Below are positions 21,886 through 23,035 of a stretch of DNA of 23,035 nucleotides, in pieces. The DNA is taken from positions 1-23,035 of the forward strand of contig JAZTWV010000024.1 in NCBI GenBank assembly GCA_045636145.1. Reading direction: 5' to 3'. Positions within the stretch are counted from its first letter, which is position 1, and every line of letters starts with the position of its first letter. This stretch comes from Flemingiibacterium sp045636145. GTDB taxonomy: Bacteria > Bacillota > Clostridia > Oscillospirales > CAG-272. The notes under the pieces were generated by a model. The model worked only from the letters and a program-made list of their open reading frames with translations, did not search any database and had not been told where the DNA came from. A program made the position numbers and the translations under genes.

Positions 21886-21918
21886 AAGAACCCGTGTTCA
21901 AAATGAACACGGGTTCTT
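21886..21918 (-). terminator. Terminator of the LRR-protein gene
   Basis: A perfect 15-bp stem, AAGAACCCGTGTTCA/TGAACACGGGTTCTT, with a 3-nt loop, 3 bp after the stop codon; only a short T tail follows. Confidence 0.75.
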
Positions 21919-21921
21919 AAC

Positions 21922-23035
21922 TCATTTAATAAGATTTTCAAATTGCTCTCTGCTTACTCCCCATGTTACGGGATATTCCGCATTGTTCCAATCTTCGTCC
22001 CAGCCGTTAGGCTTGGAGTCGGCTTCACAGTAGATATGCATATTTTCTGCATTCCCGCCTATGATATTTGCACCAACAGTGTGAACTGAAATTGGGATAT
22101 AAAGTGAATGAAGTTGCTTTGAATCAGCAAAAGCGACTGTTTCGATTATTTCCACGCCATCAGGCAAAGAAACATATGTTATCCCTCCATTTAGCGCAAG
22201 GGCAGCTTCACCTATAACTATTGTTCCGCTTGGAATGGTACATGAATTGGTGCTGATAATCACTTTTTTAGTCGCCACATCAATAAGACAACCGCCTCTT
22301 GAATAATAATTAAGGTTATTAGGTGATACCGTAATCTCATTCAGGTTGTCACACTCTCCGAATACATCCCAACTGTTGATCACCCTTAAAGTTGAAGGAA
22401 GATGTATTGATTCAAGCGAAATGCAGCCATCAAATACCCCCCCACCCATGCTTTGTACGCCCTCGGGGATGTTTGCAAAAATCATATATGCGCAACCATG
22501 GAACAAACCGCTTGATATATGTTTTACACCTGACAAGTCCGGAATATCTGACAACGCGGTATTGCAAAAGGCATACCTTCCTACCTCCGTAACGCTGTCA
22601 TGTATGGATACTGAAGTAAGAGCACTGCATCCGATAAAGGCATAATCACCAATACTATAGACTCCATCTCCTATGGTTACAGATTGAAGCGAGGTGCAGT
22701 TTGCGAACGCCCAGTCATCAATATAAGTAACTGTATTTGGAATGTTTAAATTAATTACTTCCGAGCATCCATAAAAGGCATATTGACATATTTCATCAAC
22801 CGAGTCTGGTATATCTATGTCTTTTATGTTGCTACCATAAAACGCATATTCACCGATAGTTGTAACAAAATCAGGAATATACTTGCCCCACCAAAAAATC
22901 ACATCGGTAGAATCTCGTGATATCAAGCAGCCATCTACAAACTCAAAATGTTTATTATCATCTTCTAATACAATTGTTTTAAGAGTGGTGCCTGCAAAAG
23001 CCGCTGCGTTGAAGCTAGATAATTCGTTTCCGATA
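21922..23035 (-). CDS. BspA-like leucine-rich-repeat surface protein (5' end outside window)
   Basis: The frame is open from the right window edge (reading IGNELSSFNAAAFAG) to a stop at 21922, 370 codons visible. It consists of tandem LRR_5 (BspA/TpLRR) repeats of about 23 residues with the pattern I-x-x-x-A-F-x-x-C-x-x-L-x-x-V-x-I-P-x-x-V: examples are IGEYAFYGS, ICQYAFYGCSEVINLNIP, IDDWAFANCTSLQSVTI, IGDYAFIGCSALTSVSI and VGRYAFCNTAL. The protein ends with a non-repeat tail TWGVSREQFENLIK. Such proteins are usually secreted or surface-bound and serve in adhesion. A signal peptide or anchor, if present, lies outside. Whether it belongs to the island or to the chromosome beyond cannot be decided here. 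Confidence 0.88.
   Translation of the reverse strand, partial: IGNELSSFNAAAFAGTTLKTIVLEDDNKHFEFVDGCLISRDSTDVIFWWGKYIPDFVTTIGEYAFYGSNIKDIDIPDSVDEICQYAFYGCSEVINLNIPNTVTYIDDWAFANCTSLQSVTIGDGVYSIGDYAFIGCSALTSVSIHDSVTEVGRYAFCNTALSDIPDLSGVKHISSGLFHGCAYMIFANIPEGVQSMGGGVFDGCISLESIHLPSTLRVINSWDVFGECDNLNEITVSPNNLNYYSRGGCLIDVATKKVIISTNSCTIPSGTIVIGEAALALNGGITYVSLPDGVEIIETVAFADSKQLHSLYIPISVHTVGANIIGGNAENMHIYCEADSKPNGWDEDWNNAEYPVTWGVSREQFENLIK

Noticed and set aside
21885..21941. Amino-terminal extension of the YD-repeat frame to 21941
   Set aside because: It would translate the perfect terminator hairpin of the LRR gene and overlap that gene's end.

Overview
The window looks like chromosomal DNA of a Gram-positive, anaerobic, gut or rumen type member of the Clostridia (Oscillospiraceae/Ruminococcus-like). 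Support for this: a type I dockerin protein, a glycyl radical enzyme with its radical-SAM activase, strong sigma-A promoters (TTGACA-17-TATAAT type) and AGGAGG ribosome binding sites, a Clostridial ylxM-ffh-rpsP-khpA cluster, a Spo0A-type DNA-binding domain, and Clostridial mobile-element genes (large serine recombinase, Cys-rich KTR protein). The species assignment is inference.

Layout. 1-2436 (-): a secreted dockerin protein, cut by the window edge. 2860-5116 (-): the housekeeping operon ylxM-ffh-rpsP-khpA, with promoter and terminator visible. 5265-5340 (+): tRNA-Trp, then an array of short hairpins separated by CATCAT/ATGATG spacers. 5608-6333 (+): an AT-rich orphan exported protein. 6589-11175 (+): one transcription unit encoding an ABC ATPase, a lipoprotein and two ABC-2 type membrane subunits. 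11242-11773: a decayed minus-strand gene that keeps its promoter and ribosome binding site, and a possible small RNA. 11809-14973 (+): a two-gene operon for a glycyl radical enzyme (GRE) activase and an unassigned GRE.

From about 15009 the window changes character. A 56-nt 3' fragment of tRNA-Asn, still carrying CCA and its terminator, marks the probable left junction of an integrated element extending right. Inside are an AlbA/Schlafen-type regulator with a palindromic operator, a large serine recombinase, a 64-residue protein overlapping a MazF-like toxin gene, a hairpin-rich region, a sigma-region-4-like regulator whose Shine-Dalgarno lies in a long inverted repeat, a divergent XRE repressor with a possible ~200-nt structured RNA, a stand-alone Spo0A C-terminal-domain protein and a Cys-rich KTR protein. 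The window ends with a YD-repeat remnant containing a perfect sigma-A promoter and a BspA-like leucine-rich-repeat protein cut by the right edge.

The most interesting points are the tRNA-Asn scar, the Shine-Dalgarno-masking repeat, the candidate structured RNAs in the island, and the GRE with a Cys-Gln-Asp active-site motif in place of the familiar Gly-Cys-Val-Glu-Pro. All functional statements come from reading the sequence; no database search was possible.
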